Shown: piece by piece, positions 25,715 to 34,191 of the stretch
How positions within the stretch are numbered: position 1 is the stretch's first letter
Layout of the letters: each line of letters opens with the position of its first letter
NCBI GenBank assembly: GCA_003176045.1
Contig: PSRM01000218.1
Coordinates: 1 to 64,000, forward strand
Reading direction: 5' to 3'
DNA length: 64,000 bases
Source of the DNA: Verrucomicrobiota bacterium
GTDB lineage: Bacteria > Verrucomicrobiota > Verrucomicrobiia > Limisphaerales > UBA8199
Program-made: the position numbers and the translations under genes
Notes under the pieces: model-generated
Databases searched by the model: none
Seen by the model: the letters and a program-made list of their open reading frames with translations, nothing else
Told to the model about the DNA's origin: nothing

Positions 25715-26075
25715 AACAGCCCGCGTTAGCACAATTCGATTTGAAGAAAGAACGGGTTCGAGCCGATGTGCGGAGCTTTCCTTAATTTCGAACCTTCGGT
25801 TGAAGCAGAGGCAAGCATAGTTTGAGTCCCGTAGCTAGTCACACGCTAGCAGAACCAAAAGCAGAATTGTTATCCTGGCAATACAAGCAAACGCCAATTT
25901 AATCATTCAGAACCCTATAAGTCCGAATTTCGCTTTAACTGGACAATTAACGAGGATACGTACCACCGCACCATCACTTCTAGTGTTCCCGCGGAGATCA
26001 AAAAGGTCGCACCAGAGCCGAGTCCAGCGGCCAATGTGAGCTGGCTCAAAAACCAGCGCTAAAGAGCCATTTACG
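25715..26075 (+). promoter_or_regulatory. 361-bp leader with hairpins between the nusG-like gene and the structural genes
   Basis: No gene with a start codon is present. Hairpins can be drawn at about 25786-25805 (ttcgaacc facing ggttgaa) and 25834-25850 (gctag, loop, ctagc). Such leader hairpins are targets of LoaP-type antiterminators. The second half (25850-26062) is an open frame without a start that reads like coding sequence (SEFRFNWTINEDTYHRTITS). Confidence 0.4.
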
Positions 26076-26666
26076 ATGTCCGATTACACGGCAATTGGCG
26101 CTGTCAGCAAGACGTTAAACGACCTCTTGCAGGACAATATCACTAGCAGCTCGGATCCCCAAATTCAGGGCGTGGCAATTCAGTTATTCTCGCCCAAAGA
26201 AATGCAGGGGCTCGGGATCACTACTGCCGTCTCAGTCTGGTTGTACAAGGTAAGCAGAATGGCCGAAATGTTGAACGATCCGCCCATTCGCCAGCAGCCC
26301 AACCAGATCCCGCGGGCACCACTACCCGTGTTGCTCTATTACTTAATAACTCCGATTCATAATGATCCGCTTACCCGGCACGCGTTGCTCGGGAAAGTAC
26401 TCCAGGTCTTTAACGATCATGCCATCCTCCGCGGAGCTGACCTCAAGGGTGTCCTTCAGGGAACATCCGATCAACTACGAGTTAATCTGGAGGCCCTAAC
26501 ACTGGAAGAGCTGAGCCTGGTTTGGTACGCGCTGGGAGAGCCATATCAACTCTCCGTGACTTACCTGGTTCAAGTCGTCCAGATTGATTCTGACAGGCAG
26601 CCGTTGCAATCAAGCCCAGTGCTGAGCAGGAAAGTCACTTACGAGCAAATCCTGGCGGTGGTGTAA
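26076..26666 (+). CDS. eCIS tail terminator protein, DUF4255 (Pvc16/Afp16-like)
   Basis: The 196-residue protein shows the DUF4255 pattern: an N-terminal helix (GAVSKTLNDLLQDNI), a VSVWLYKVSRMAEMLNDPP strand-loop, the PLPVLLYYLITP core strand, and a C-terminal LSVTYLVQVVQIDS strand. Afp16/Pvc16 caps the sheath and tube at the distal end and ends polymerisation. It is the first structural gene of the cluster. The length matches the family (about 180-300 residues). Cytoplasmic assembly is expected, as there is no signal peptide. Confidence 0.88.
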   Translation: MSDYTAIGAVSKTLNDLLQDNITSSSDPQIQGVAIQLFSPKEMQGLGITTAVSVWLYKVSRMAEMLNDPPIRQQPNQIPRAPLPVLLYYLITPIHNDPLTRHALLGKVLQVFNDHAILRGADLKGVLQGTSDQLRVNLEALTLEELSLVWYALGEPYQLSVTYLVQVVQIDSDRQPLQSSPVLSRKVTYEQILAVV

Positions 26667-26671
26667 CAGAA

Positions 26672-27760
26672 ATGACAGGCCCATTTCAAACGAAAGCGAA
26701 CGGCATGACCTACACGGTTGTGCAGGATTGCGCAACCTCCTTCGATGCGCTGATTACCGGAGCCGCGGTGGACGAAATCCTCGGGCTCGCCCTTGATACG
26801 ATTCGGTTTACGGTTCGTACTGATCGGGACGATTTGGGGATAAAGACCTTTTCGAGCGGATTTTTCGCAATCACCGGTTATCCCGATAGCTCCTTCCCTC
26901 AGATTGTTCCGACAAACTACCAGGTCAATCTAATCCTGACCGCGCCAGGTTTTCGAGATTTTCAGGTGCAAGTGACGGTCACACCGGCAAGCGTTTTTCC
27001 CATCACTGTTCCTAATTCCCCCATCCCCATGCGGCGTCTCCCCGTGCGCATCCAAGGACGGGTGGTGAAAGATGCAACGGGTCTGCCGATTAGCGGCGCC
27101 TTGGTGGTTAGCGTTGACAATCCGCATCCCCCGCCAAATTCGTACGCTATCGCCTTGCGTTCACCCCTTTATTTCGACCATGCCCTGCCAGTATCGGTCC
27201 AGCAGGTCACGATAAATCCGGTGGGCATTGCCCAACTCACCGCCGATGCGGGCGCCGGCACAAGCGTATTGGACGTCAGCACGCGGTCTGGTTTGGTTGC
27301 CAATTCGACGGTACGGCTGGCGAACACTTCGCAAACAATAGTGGAATACTGCGTTGTGGACCACTTAGGACCGGGTGCCGCCAATCAACCAGGCCAGGTT
27401 TTCATCACCAACGATCTCAATCGTAGCTACGCAGCCGGACCGGCGACCGTGGTACTTTTTGGGAACCCGGTATTAGGCGGAGCTGCAATTCCGCTCGCGA
27501 CAGACGCCAATGAGGGAGACGGAATCTTGGTGGCTACGCAACTGCTTCCCGCCAACACGGTGGCGGTGGACCCGGGCTCGATGAAAGTCGAGTATCACGA
27601 AGTGGGGGCGCGGACCAATGCGGATGGTTATTACGGATTAGACGGAATGGGACGAGTGCAGGAACTCTTTTTCCAAGCGAGCCAGGGAGGGACGAACCAG
27701 ACTCAACCTTGGGTTGTGGCCTACGATGAGCCGCTCAACGTTGTAGACTTTCGATTGTAG
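26672..27760 (+). CDS. eCIS-associated beta-sandwich protein with carboxypeptidase-regulatory-like domain
   Basis: The 362-residue protein starts six bases after the tail terminator. Residues about 120-160 (LPVRIQGRVVKDATGLPISG) resemble a carboxypeptidase-regulatory-like beta domain. Residues about 185-280 (AGAGTSVLDVSTRSGLV and following) resemble the decoration modules inserted in the two sheath proteins. No signal peptide is present. It could be a particle-surface or cap-associated protein. I do not know a standard Afp/PVC counterpart; position and shared modules argue for a structural accessory role. Confidence 0.55.
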   Translation: MTGPFQTKANGMTYTVVQDCATSFDALITGAAVDEILGLALDTIRFTVRTDRDDLGIKTFSSGFFAITGYPDSSFPQIVPTNYQVNLILTAPGFRDFQVQVTVTPASVFPITVPNSPIPMRRLPVRIQGRVVKDATGLPISGALVVSVDNPHPPPNSYAIALRSPLYFDHALPVSVQQVTINPVGIAQLTADAGAGTSVLDVSTRSGLVANSTVRLANTSQTIVEYCVVDHLGPGAANQPGQVFITNDLNRSYAAGPATVVLFGNPVLGGAAIPLATDANEGDGILVATQLLPANTVAVDPGSMKVEYHEVGARTNADGYYGLDGMGRVQELFFQASQGGTNQTQPWVVAYDEPLNVVDFRL

Positions 27761-27792
27761 CCAAACAACAAAGCTCATAAGGAGTAAAAGCT

Positions 27793-29877
27793 ATGCCAGA
27801 ATACTTATCACCAGGAGTTTATCTAGAGGAACGGCAAACAGGACCGGAGCCGATTGAGAGCGTAAGTACCAGTACCACTGGATTCGTAGGAATGACGCAG
27901 CGCGGACCATTCGATCAGTTGCCGCCGATTCTAGTGACAAGTTTCCCCGAATTCGCACGGATTTTCGGCGGATACTTTAACCCAGCGTTCACCGGGGTGG
28001 CGCCTGCCGTGCCGCTGAATGTGCTTCCGTACGCTGTAGCGGGCTTTTTTAATAACGGTGGCAAACGGCTCTACATCAAACGCGTAGCGAATGGCACCGC
28101 TGGCTCAACGCCAGCATCGGCCAAAGTGGCGGGGCTGCAGAACGGCGTCAGCGCGCAAATTGTAACGCGCCTTGCTGCCCCGGCGGGCACTGGATCGACG
28201 ACCCTCCAATTACAAAGCCTGCGTGGCATTCAGGCAAATAGCACGCTGAGCTTGACGCAGGTTTTAAATGGGGTGACCACGACTATAGCTGTGCCGCTTA
28301 CGGGATACAACGACTCGAATAACTCTGTTACTTTTGCCGCTGCCCTGGCGCAATCATTCGACCCACAGTTTACGACCGTTACGGTGACGGCCAATGCCGG
28401 ATACAACGTCGCCGCCACGCCGATCGCACTCTCGGCAGCCGATCCCGGGGCTTGGGGCAATAGTCTACAAGTAAAGATCAGAGCCAACTCGCGGGCAGTT
28501 TCCGCAGTCGCGAGTCTGGGAGATAGTGTGCCGGGCACCCACGATATGGTAATTCTGCGGTCAACAGCCGGTTTTTATGTTGGCGCCATTATTGAGTTCA
28601 ATCTCGGCACGACGAAGTCCTATGCCAAAGTTACCAATGTTAATGGCAATCGAATCCAGGTCACGCCGGCGTTCGGCGCTCTCACTGCTCTGAATCCGAC
28701 CGGGATCCCGGCAACTATCGCGCGCACTTGCGAGTTTGATGTACTGGCGACTGACGGCACTGTGGCAGAGGCCTTCCGGGGGCTGACTCTGGACGACACC
28801 ACACCCTATTTTTACGCTACGACGATAGTAGGCAATTCACTGCTGCTCACCGTCCCCAAAAACGCCGCGCCTCCGCCACTCTATCCGCGGGACAATGCCA
28901 CGGCTGACCCGAGCACGATACCTATGGCGGGTGACGGACTCAATGTTCAGATGAACGGTGGGGCCGATGGCGGGGTTCCTACTGCCCAGGATTATATCGG
29001 GGCGGACGGGGGACCGGGCCACCGGACCGGCATAGCTGCTCTGATGGACGTTGATCAGATCAGCATTATAGGGGCGCCAGGATATACAGATCCAAACGTA
29101 CAGGAAGCGCTGATCACACAATGCGAAACGTTGAAGTATCGCTTTGCAATTCTGGACCCGGCGCCCACCGCCACGAACGGGCCGCCGGGCATTCCGGCCA
29201 TCCAGGCACAGAGGGGGCAGTTCGATACCAAGTACGCCGCCATTTATTACCCGCGCGTCATTGTATATGATCCACTAACTGACAGTGACATTCCTGTACC
29301 GCCGAGTGGCCACATGGCTGGTATCTATGCCGCCACTGATGACAACCGGGGAGTGTGGAAAGCGCCGGCAAATGTCGTCATTCAAGGGATTGTAAGACTC
29401 GAAACAAAGCTCAGCAAAGGCGATCACGATATTCTCAATCCTGAACCAATGAATATCTGCGCGCTCCGCGATTTCACCGCGCAAGAGCGTGGGCTTCGCG
29501 TTTACGGCGCACGCTGCATCACTAGTGACGCCGAGTGGAAATATATCAACATACGCCGGCTTTTCATCCTCCTTGAAGCGTCGCTCGATCAGGGCACCCA
29601 ATGGGCCGTCTTTGAGCCGAATGACGAGCGATTGTGGGCGCGCTTGATCCAAAGCGTCTCAAGTTTCCTGACCACAATCTGGCGTGAGGGTGGATTGATG
29701 GGAAGCAAGGCTGAGGAGGCGTTTTTCGTCAAGTGCGGATACGAAACGATGACCCAGGATGACATCGAGAACGGACGCCTGATCATGGAGGTTGGGGTGG
29801 CCCCGGTGTTCCCGGCGGAGTTTGTCATCATCCGAATCGGCCAATGGGCAGGGGGTTCATCAGTGCAGGAAGTTTAA
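27793..29877 (+). CDS. Contractile sheath protein 1 (Afp/Pvc2-type)
   Basis: The 694-residue protein has a strong ribosome site (aaggag). It begins MPEYLSPGVYLEERQTGPEP, the diagnostic sheath start, followed by TGFVGMTQRGPFD. The C-terminal contraction domain holds HMAGIYAATDDNRGVWKAPAN, LRVYGARCITSDAEWKYINI and the last strand AEFVIIRIGQWAGG. These handshake elements build the helical sheath around the tube. Residues about 115-345 are an extra beta-rich insertion with two repeated modules, likely decorating the particle surface. It is longer than minimal sheaths (about 350-480 residues). The tube gene follows 18 bases later. Confidence 0.95.
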   Translation: MPEYLSPGVYLEERQTGPEPIESVSTSTTGFVGMTQRGPFDQLPPILVTSFPEFARIFGGYFNPAFTGVAPAVPLNVLPYAVAGFFNNGGKRLYIKRVANGTAGSTPASAKVAGLQNGVSAQIVTRLAAPAGTGSTTLQLQSLRGIQANSTLSLTQVLNGVTTTIAVPLTGYNDSNNSVTFAAALAQSFDPQFTTVTVTANAGYNVAATPIALSAADPGAWGNSLQVKIRANSRAVSAVASLGDSVPGTHDMVILRSTAGFYVGAIIEFNLGTTKSYAKVTNVNGNRIQVTPAFGALTALNPTGIPATIARTCEFDVLATDGTVAEAFRGLTLDDTTPYFYATTIVGNSLLLTVPKNAAPPPLYPRDNATADPSTIPMAGDGLNVQMNGGADGGVPTAQDYIGADGGPGHRTGIAALMDVDQISIIGAPGYTDPNVQEALITQCETLKYRFAILDPAPTATNGPPGIPAIQAQRGQFDTKYAAIYYPRVIVYDPLTDSDIPVPPSGHMAGIYAATDDNRGVWKAPANVVIQGIVRLETKLSKGDHDILNPEPMNICALRDFTAQERGLRVYGARCITSDAEWKYINIRRLFILLEASLDQGTQWAVFEPNDERLWARLIQSVSSFLTTIWREGGLMGSKAEEAFFVKCGYETMTQDDIENGRLIMEVGVAPVFPAEFVIIRIGQWAGGSSVQEV

Positions 29878-29895
29878 TTCTGAAAGAAGAACATT

Positions 29896-30336
29896 ATGCC
29901 AGACCGTATAGATCCATACCGGGGTTACAATTTTAGAGTAGAACTAGCCAACGTACCAGATCCCGCAGCCGGGTTCCGTGAATGTTCGGGACTGACCCTA
30001 ACGACTGACGCGGTCGATTACCGCGAAGGCAAGGACATACCGCTTACGGTTCGTAAGCTGACCGGCCTTCGAAAGCAGAACAACATCGTCCTCAAGCGCG
30101 GCATCACGCAGGCCCGAAAGGAGCTTTGGAATTGGTACAAGAATACGATCAATGGGGTGCAGGATCGGCGCGATGGCGCCATTGTGCTCCAGGATGAAGA
30201 ACATAAAGACGTGCTACGCTGGAAGTTTGAAAACGGCTGGATTTGCAAATGGGAGGGCCCGTCGGTGAACGCGACAGGCAACGATGTGGCAATTGAAAGT
30301 ATCGAAATCTGCCACGAAGGTCTTCTGCTGGTCTAG
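29896..30336 (+). CDS. Inner tube protein 1 (gp19/Hcp-like, Afp1/Pvc1-type)
   Basis: The 146-residue protein opens with DRIDPYRGYNFRVELANVPD and continues with GFRECSGLT, YREGKDIPLTVRKLTG and LKRGITQ, the T4 gp19-type tube signature. The C-terminal strand IESIEICHEGLLLV completes the fold. Tube hexamers stack to form the channel for cargo inside the sheath. Its length is standard for the family. It is the likely main tube subunit, as it follows sheath 1. Confidence 0.95.
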   Translation: MPDRIDPYRGYNFRVELANVPDPAAGFRECSGLTLTTDAVDYREGKDIPLTVRKLTGLRKQNNIVLKRGITQARKELWNWYKNTINGVQDRRDGAIVLQDEEHKDVLRWKFENGWICKWEGPSVNATGNDVAIESIEICHEGLLLV

Positions 30337-30359
30337 TGCGGAACGAAAGGCCGGTATAG

Positions 30360-32747
30360 ATGCCGACATACGCGACACCAGGGGTCTATTTCGAGACCGC
30401 CGACCAGGACAACCAGGTCGTTCCCTCGATACGCACGGACGTCGCTGCGTTCGTTGGCATTGCTCAAAAGGGACCCGTCCAGCAACCTAGAGCTGTCCAA
30501 TCGTGGAAACAATTTCAATCTGTTTTTGGAGAGTTCATTCCGAGTGGTTATCTCGCCTACGTTGCGAATGCATTCTTTCAAAATGGAGGGCAGAGAATGT
30601 ATGCCATTCGCGTCGCCGCGCCCGCGGTGAGCACCACGCTGTTGGCTGCAGCCGTTCAGCCTGCCGATGGATTGACGTCTCTAATCTTGAGCGCTCAGGG
30701 GTTTGCTGCGGGAGCATTGGTTACCATCCGGCAAGCTGCTGCCGCCACGGCGGTTGGCAGTCAACCCGCTGACCGCCTTTCATCCGTCGTGAACACAATC
30801 AACGGGTTCCCGCAGGGTGCGCTCGTCCACATCACCCAGACTGGGCCGCCCTTTGTGGGCGACTGGCATCGGGTACAGGCAGTGGACGCTGCGGCGAACA
30901 CACTTTACTGGGAGTCGCCGCTCTTGGGGACATTCAATTTGGCGAATCCAATTACGTTTGAAGCAGATCGTCAAGAGGATCGCCTGTTGAAGTCTGTGAA
31001 TCTGGCCATGAACACGCTGACTTGGACCGATTCGCTGGTGCCGGCCTTCAATGTGAACCAGCCGATGCAATTCGATAGCGGTGCCGCAGAAGCGCAAGGT
31101 ACATTGTACGATGTGGCAGGCAACCCGACCTTGCTTGTTCAAGCCGCCAATGCGGGCACGTGGGGCGATGGCGTGGTGGTGGAGGTTTCCCAATCCAGCT
31201 TGGCGGCTACGCAGACTTCTTCCCAGCCACAGCCCGCCTCAGGGGCGTCGTCCTTCGTGCAATCGGTAGCTGGTTTTCTGAAATTCTCCCTTGTGAAGTT
31301 CTATCAGTCCAATCCTGCCATAAGCGGTTACCGGCTGGTTTCGGATGTCGATCCTATCGCCAAGACCCTGATGTGGGACAAGCCATTGCCGGCCGCACTT
31401 AACCTGGCGCAGCCAATTTTCTTCGAGACGCTTGAGTTCTCGCTTGCGGTCTTTTTGAAAGGCAGACTGATGGAGATATTTCCCGGGCTTTCGCTCGTGG
31501 GCGACCATATTCGCTATGTAGACAGCGTCATTAACGGACCGCCGACCTCGAAATATCCGGCCACGGCGGCAGGGTTGCCATCGCAATACATCAGGGTGGA
31601 TGATCTCAAATCCATTACGCCTTACCCCGACAACCTTCCGGACGTGCAGTCACCCCAATTGGTGCAGGGCAGGCTGCAACTACGGGGTGGCCGGGATGGA
31701 ATTGCCGCGCTCCAGCCAATGGATTTCACTGGGGATCCTGCTGCAGGAGAAAAACGGGGTCTTCGAGCCTTGGAGGACGTGGAGGAAATCTCAATTGTCG
31801 CCGTGCCTGACATTCTGATTGAACCGGTATCGCCAGCCCTCTATGCACCCGCAGTTCCACCGAGATTAGATCCCTGCTTGCCGTGTCCGGCCCCAACAGC
31901 GTCAGCGTTTCCGTTTTCGCCGCCGCCGAGTGAATCGGCGCCCCGGTTTTCGTTATCCGACATATTCCAGGTGCAACAAGCGTTGGTAGAGCATTGCGAA
32001 GCAATGCAGTTCCGATTTGCCGTTGTGGATCCGCCGGATTTTTCAGGCGCCAAGCAGCATGTTGACTTCGCCGAGATTCAAACCTGGCGCCGCGGATTCG
32101 ACACAGAATTTGCGGCGCTTTATTTCCCATGGATTTTGGTGCGCGACCCTTTGCAATTGGGTGGCCAGGTCGTCCGCAGAATTCCACCAAGTGGGCACGT
32201 TGCGGGTGTTTATGCAAACACGGATTTGACTGAAGGAGTCTTCAAGGCGCCAGCCAACGCCATTCTGCAATGGGCGCAAGATATGACAACCGAAGTCAGC
32301 GTCGACATGCAAGGGATTCTAAATCCTATTGGGGTTAATTGCTTGCGCGCCTTCCCGGGCCGTGGCCTCCGCGTCTATGGCGCGCGGACGATGTCGAGTG
32401 ATACTAGTTGGCGCTTTGTGAACGTGCGACGGCTGATGTGCATGATTGAACACGCGCTGGTGTTGTCGTTGCAATGGGCCGCTTTCGAGCCAAACAATAT
32501 TTATCTCTGGCACTCCGTCACCGTCTCCATCAGCGGGTTCCTGGAAACCATTTGGAAGCAGGGCGGCCTGGCGGGAAACACGGCCGAGGAATCATTCTAC
32601 GTAAAGTGCGACGCGACGAACAATCCAATGGCGATCACGGAGGATGGGCAGTTAATTATCGAAGTGGGGGTGGCGCCCATTTCGCCCGCTGAGTTCGTCG
32701 TGTTCCGCATAGGCCGGACCCATGACACGTTGGAGATCTCGGAATAA
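30360..32747 (+). CDS. Contractile sheath protein 2
   Basis: The 795-residue protein begins MPTYATPGVYFETADQDN and FVGIAQKGPVQQPRAV, a second sheath paralogue. The C-terminal domain mirrors sheath 1 (SGHVAGVYANTDLTEGVFKA, LRVYGARTMSSDTSWRFVNV, AEFVVFRIGR). Its insertion holds at least two repeats of a roughly 75-residue beta module (FPQGALVHITQT and LKFSLVKFYQSN segments). A Pro-rich loop (LDPCLPCPAPTASAFPF) interrupts the domain near residue 505. Multiple sheath paralogues are normal in Afp/PVC; the second often forms the ring near the baseplate. Confidence 0.93.
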   Translation: MPTYATPGVYFETADQDNQVVPSIRTDVAAFVGIAQKGPVQQPRAVQSWKQFQSVFGEFIPSGYLAYVANAFFQNGGQRMYAIRVAAPAVSTTLLAAAVQPADGLTSLILSAQGFAAGALVTIRQAAAATAVGSQPADRLSSVVNTINGFPQGALVHITQTGPPFVGDWHRVQAVDAAANTLYWESPLLGTFNLANPITFEADRQEDRLLKSVNLAMNTLTWTDSLVPAFNVNQPMQFDSGAAEAQGTLYDVAGNPTLLVQAANAGTWGDGVVVEVSQSSLAATQTSSQPQPASGASSFVQSVAGFLKFSLVKFYQSNPAISGYRLVSDVDPIAKTLMWDKPLPAALNLAQPIFFETLEFSLAVFLKGRLMEIFPGLSLVGDHIRYVDSVINGPPTSKYPATAAGLPSQYIRVDDLKSITPYPDNLPDVQSPQLVQGRLQLRGGRDGIAALQPMDFTGDPAAGEKRGLRALEDVEEISIVAVPDILIEPVSPALYAPAVPPRLDPCLPCPAPTASAFPFSPPPSESAPRFSLSDIFQVQQALVEHCEAMQFRFAVVDPPDFSGAKQHVDFAEIQTWRRGFDTEFAALYFPWILVRDPLQLGGQVVRRIPPSGHVAGVYANTDLTEGVFKAPANAILQWAQDMTTEVSVDMQGILNPIGVNCLRAFPGRGLRVYGARTMSSDTSWRFVNVRRLMCMIEHALVLSLQWAAFEPNNIYLWHSVTVSISGFLETIWKQGGLAGNTAEESFYVKCDATNNPMAITEDGQLIIEVGVAPISPAEFVVFRIGRTHDTLEISE

Positions 32748-32759
32748 GGAGCGAAGCGT

Positions 32760-33236
32760 ATGAGCGACGGCCTGCGTGTGGATCCATACCGCGCCTTTAA
32801 TTTTCTCATCACGTTGATTGATTCTACAAGCGTGTTAAGCGCGGCCGTCAGTTCCATCCAAACGGTCGCGCAGGGAGGGTTCAGCGAGTGCAGCGGACTG
32901 GAAATGAGCCTGGATATCGAGGAATACAGGGAAGGGGGGAATAACGGGACCTTGCTGAGATTTCCCTCCCGCACAAAATGGGGCAACCTGCGCTTCAAGC
33001 GGGGTATCGCCATTAGTGATGATCTATGGAATTGGCACTATAGCTTTGCAATAGGGCAGGTGCGCCGTCGCGACGGGGTCGTGGTTTTGCAGGATGAGCA
33101 GCACAATCCCGTTAAAGTGTGGTCGTTTTCGCGTGGCCTGCCCGTGAAATGGACCGGACCCGCTATGAACGCAATGCAGAACCAGGTCGCGATTGAGGAG
33201 ATAGAAATCGCGCACGAAGGTTTGAAACTTCTATGA
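32760..33236 (+). CDS. Tube protein 2 (Afp5/Pvc5-type tube initiator)
   Basis: The 158-residue gp19-like protein (RVDPYRAFNFLITLIDSTSV, GFSECSGLEMSLDIEEYREG, LRFKRGIA) is a paralogue of tube 1 and ends IEEIEIAHEGLKLL. It carries an extended N-terminal loop (SVLSAAVSSIQTV). The second tube paralogue typically starts tube assembly on the baseplate and lies next to the baseplate genes, as here. Confidence 0.93.
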   Translation: MSDGLRVDPYRAFNFLITLIDSTSVLSAAVSSIQTVAQGGFSECSGLEMSLDIEEYREGGNNGTLLRFPSRTKWGNLRFKRGIAISDDLWNWHYSFAIGQVRRRDGVVVLQDEQHNPVKVWSFSRGLPVKWTGPAMNAMQNQVAIEEIEIAHEGLKLL

Positions 33237-33276
33237 CACGGCTCCAAGGCGCAGCCCGAATCTTGTAATCAAATCC

Positions 33277-33465
33277 ATGGATGTGCGAATCAATGAGGTT
33301 CAAAGCCGTGTTCAGGCGGCGGATTCACACGCATTACTGGATCCGCAAGTGATGCGAGAGATTGTGCGTCAGTGCCTACGCGCGTTGAAGGAAGAGCAAG
33401 AGCAGGAAAAATACATGGCACAAGAGCGCAAACTGGCCTCCGGCATCTCTTCCGAGAGCCACTAG
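33277..33465 (+). CDS. Small eCIS protein, DUF5908/Pvc6-like
   Basis: The 62-residue acidic helical protein begins with a beta strand (MDVRINEVQSRVQA) followed by one long helix (VMREIVRQCLRALKEEQEQE). This matches the shape and position of the small DUF5908 protein found between tube 2 and the LysM adaptor in many eCIS clusters. Its role is unknown. Confidence rests on position and shape rather than a clear motif. Confidence 0.6.
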   Translation: MDVRINEVQSRVQAADSHALLDPQVMREIVRQCLRALKEEQEQEKYMAQERKLASGISSESH

Positions 33466-33480
33466 TCCCAATAATGGAAT

Positions 33481-34185
33481 ATGGCAAAACCTCTAAAAGC
33501 GACCTTTCAGACGGTGGACGAAAACGGAAATTTGGGCGAGCCGTTGCCGGTCAATTTCAATCCCACTGAGTACACCTTGAATAAGGGCGCGCAAATCGCC
33601 GAGATAACCATTCCCGGGCTGGACTCGCCGCTTCTCCAGTTTGTGCGAGGCCAGACCGAATCGCTTTCCCTGGACCTGTTCTTCGACACGACGGAATCTG
33701 GCATGGACGACACAGCGATTTCAGTGACCTCGCTGACGGACAAATTTTACAAGCTGGTCAAGATGAATGGGACCAGTCATGCGCCGCCGATCTGTTTCTT
33801 TGCCTGGGGTGAGGACTTCCCTGGACGGCGCAATTACGGCTCGGCGGGTAGCCAGCAACGGCACGGGTTCAAGTGCGTGGTCGAAAGCGTCAGGCAGCGA
33901 TTCACCCTGTTCAGCCCGCAGGGAGTTCCGTTGCGGGCGACCTTGACCATATCGCTTAGAGAATACAAGACCCTCAAGGAACAAATTGACGAATTAAACC
34001 TCTCCTCCCCCGACCGCACCCATTCTCATGTGGTGCAAGTTGGTGAAACGATCAACCAGATTTCCGCCAATATCTACAACGACTCTACTCAGTGGCGCGC
34101 AATCGCCATCGCCAACAGCCTCACCGATCCTCTGGATTTGCATCCGGGAACCGTTCTGGTGATTCCGCCCCTGGCGGCGGCCTGA
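33481..34185 (+). CDS. Tube/baseplate adaptor with LysM domain (Afp7/Pvc7-like)
   Basis: The 234-residue protein opens AKPLKATFQTVDENGNLGEP and PVNFNPTEYTLNKGA, the CIS tube-protein signature. Residues about 180-232 form a LysM domain (HVVQVGETINQISANIYND, then IAIANSLTDPLDLHPGTVL). In Afp/PVC this protein joins the inner tube to the spike complex, like T4 gp53/gp54. The LysM is used as a protein-interaction domain inside the baseplate rather than for peptidoglycan binding. It lies between tube 2 and the spike genes, as expected. Confidence 0.92.
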   Translation: MAKPLKATFQTVDENGNLGEPLPVNFNPTEYTLNKGAQIAEITIPGLDSPLLQFVRGQTESLSLDLFFDTTESGMDDTAISVTSLTDKFYKLVKMNGTSHAPPICFFAWGEDFPGRRNYGSAGSQQRHGFKCVVESVRQRFTLFSPQGVPLRATLTISLREYKTLKEQIDELNLSSPDRTHSHVVQVGETINQISANIYNDSTQWRAIAIANSLTDPLDLHPGTVLVIPPLAAA

Positions 34186-34191
34186 GAACCC

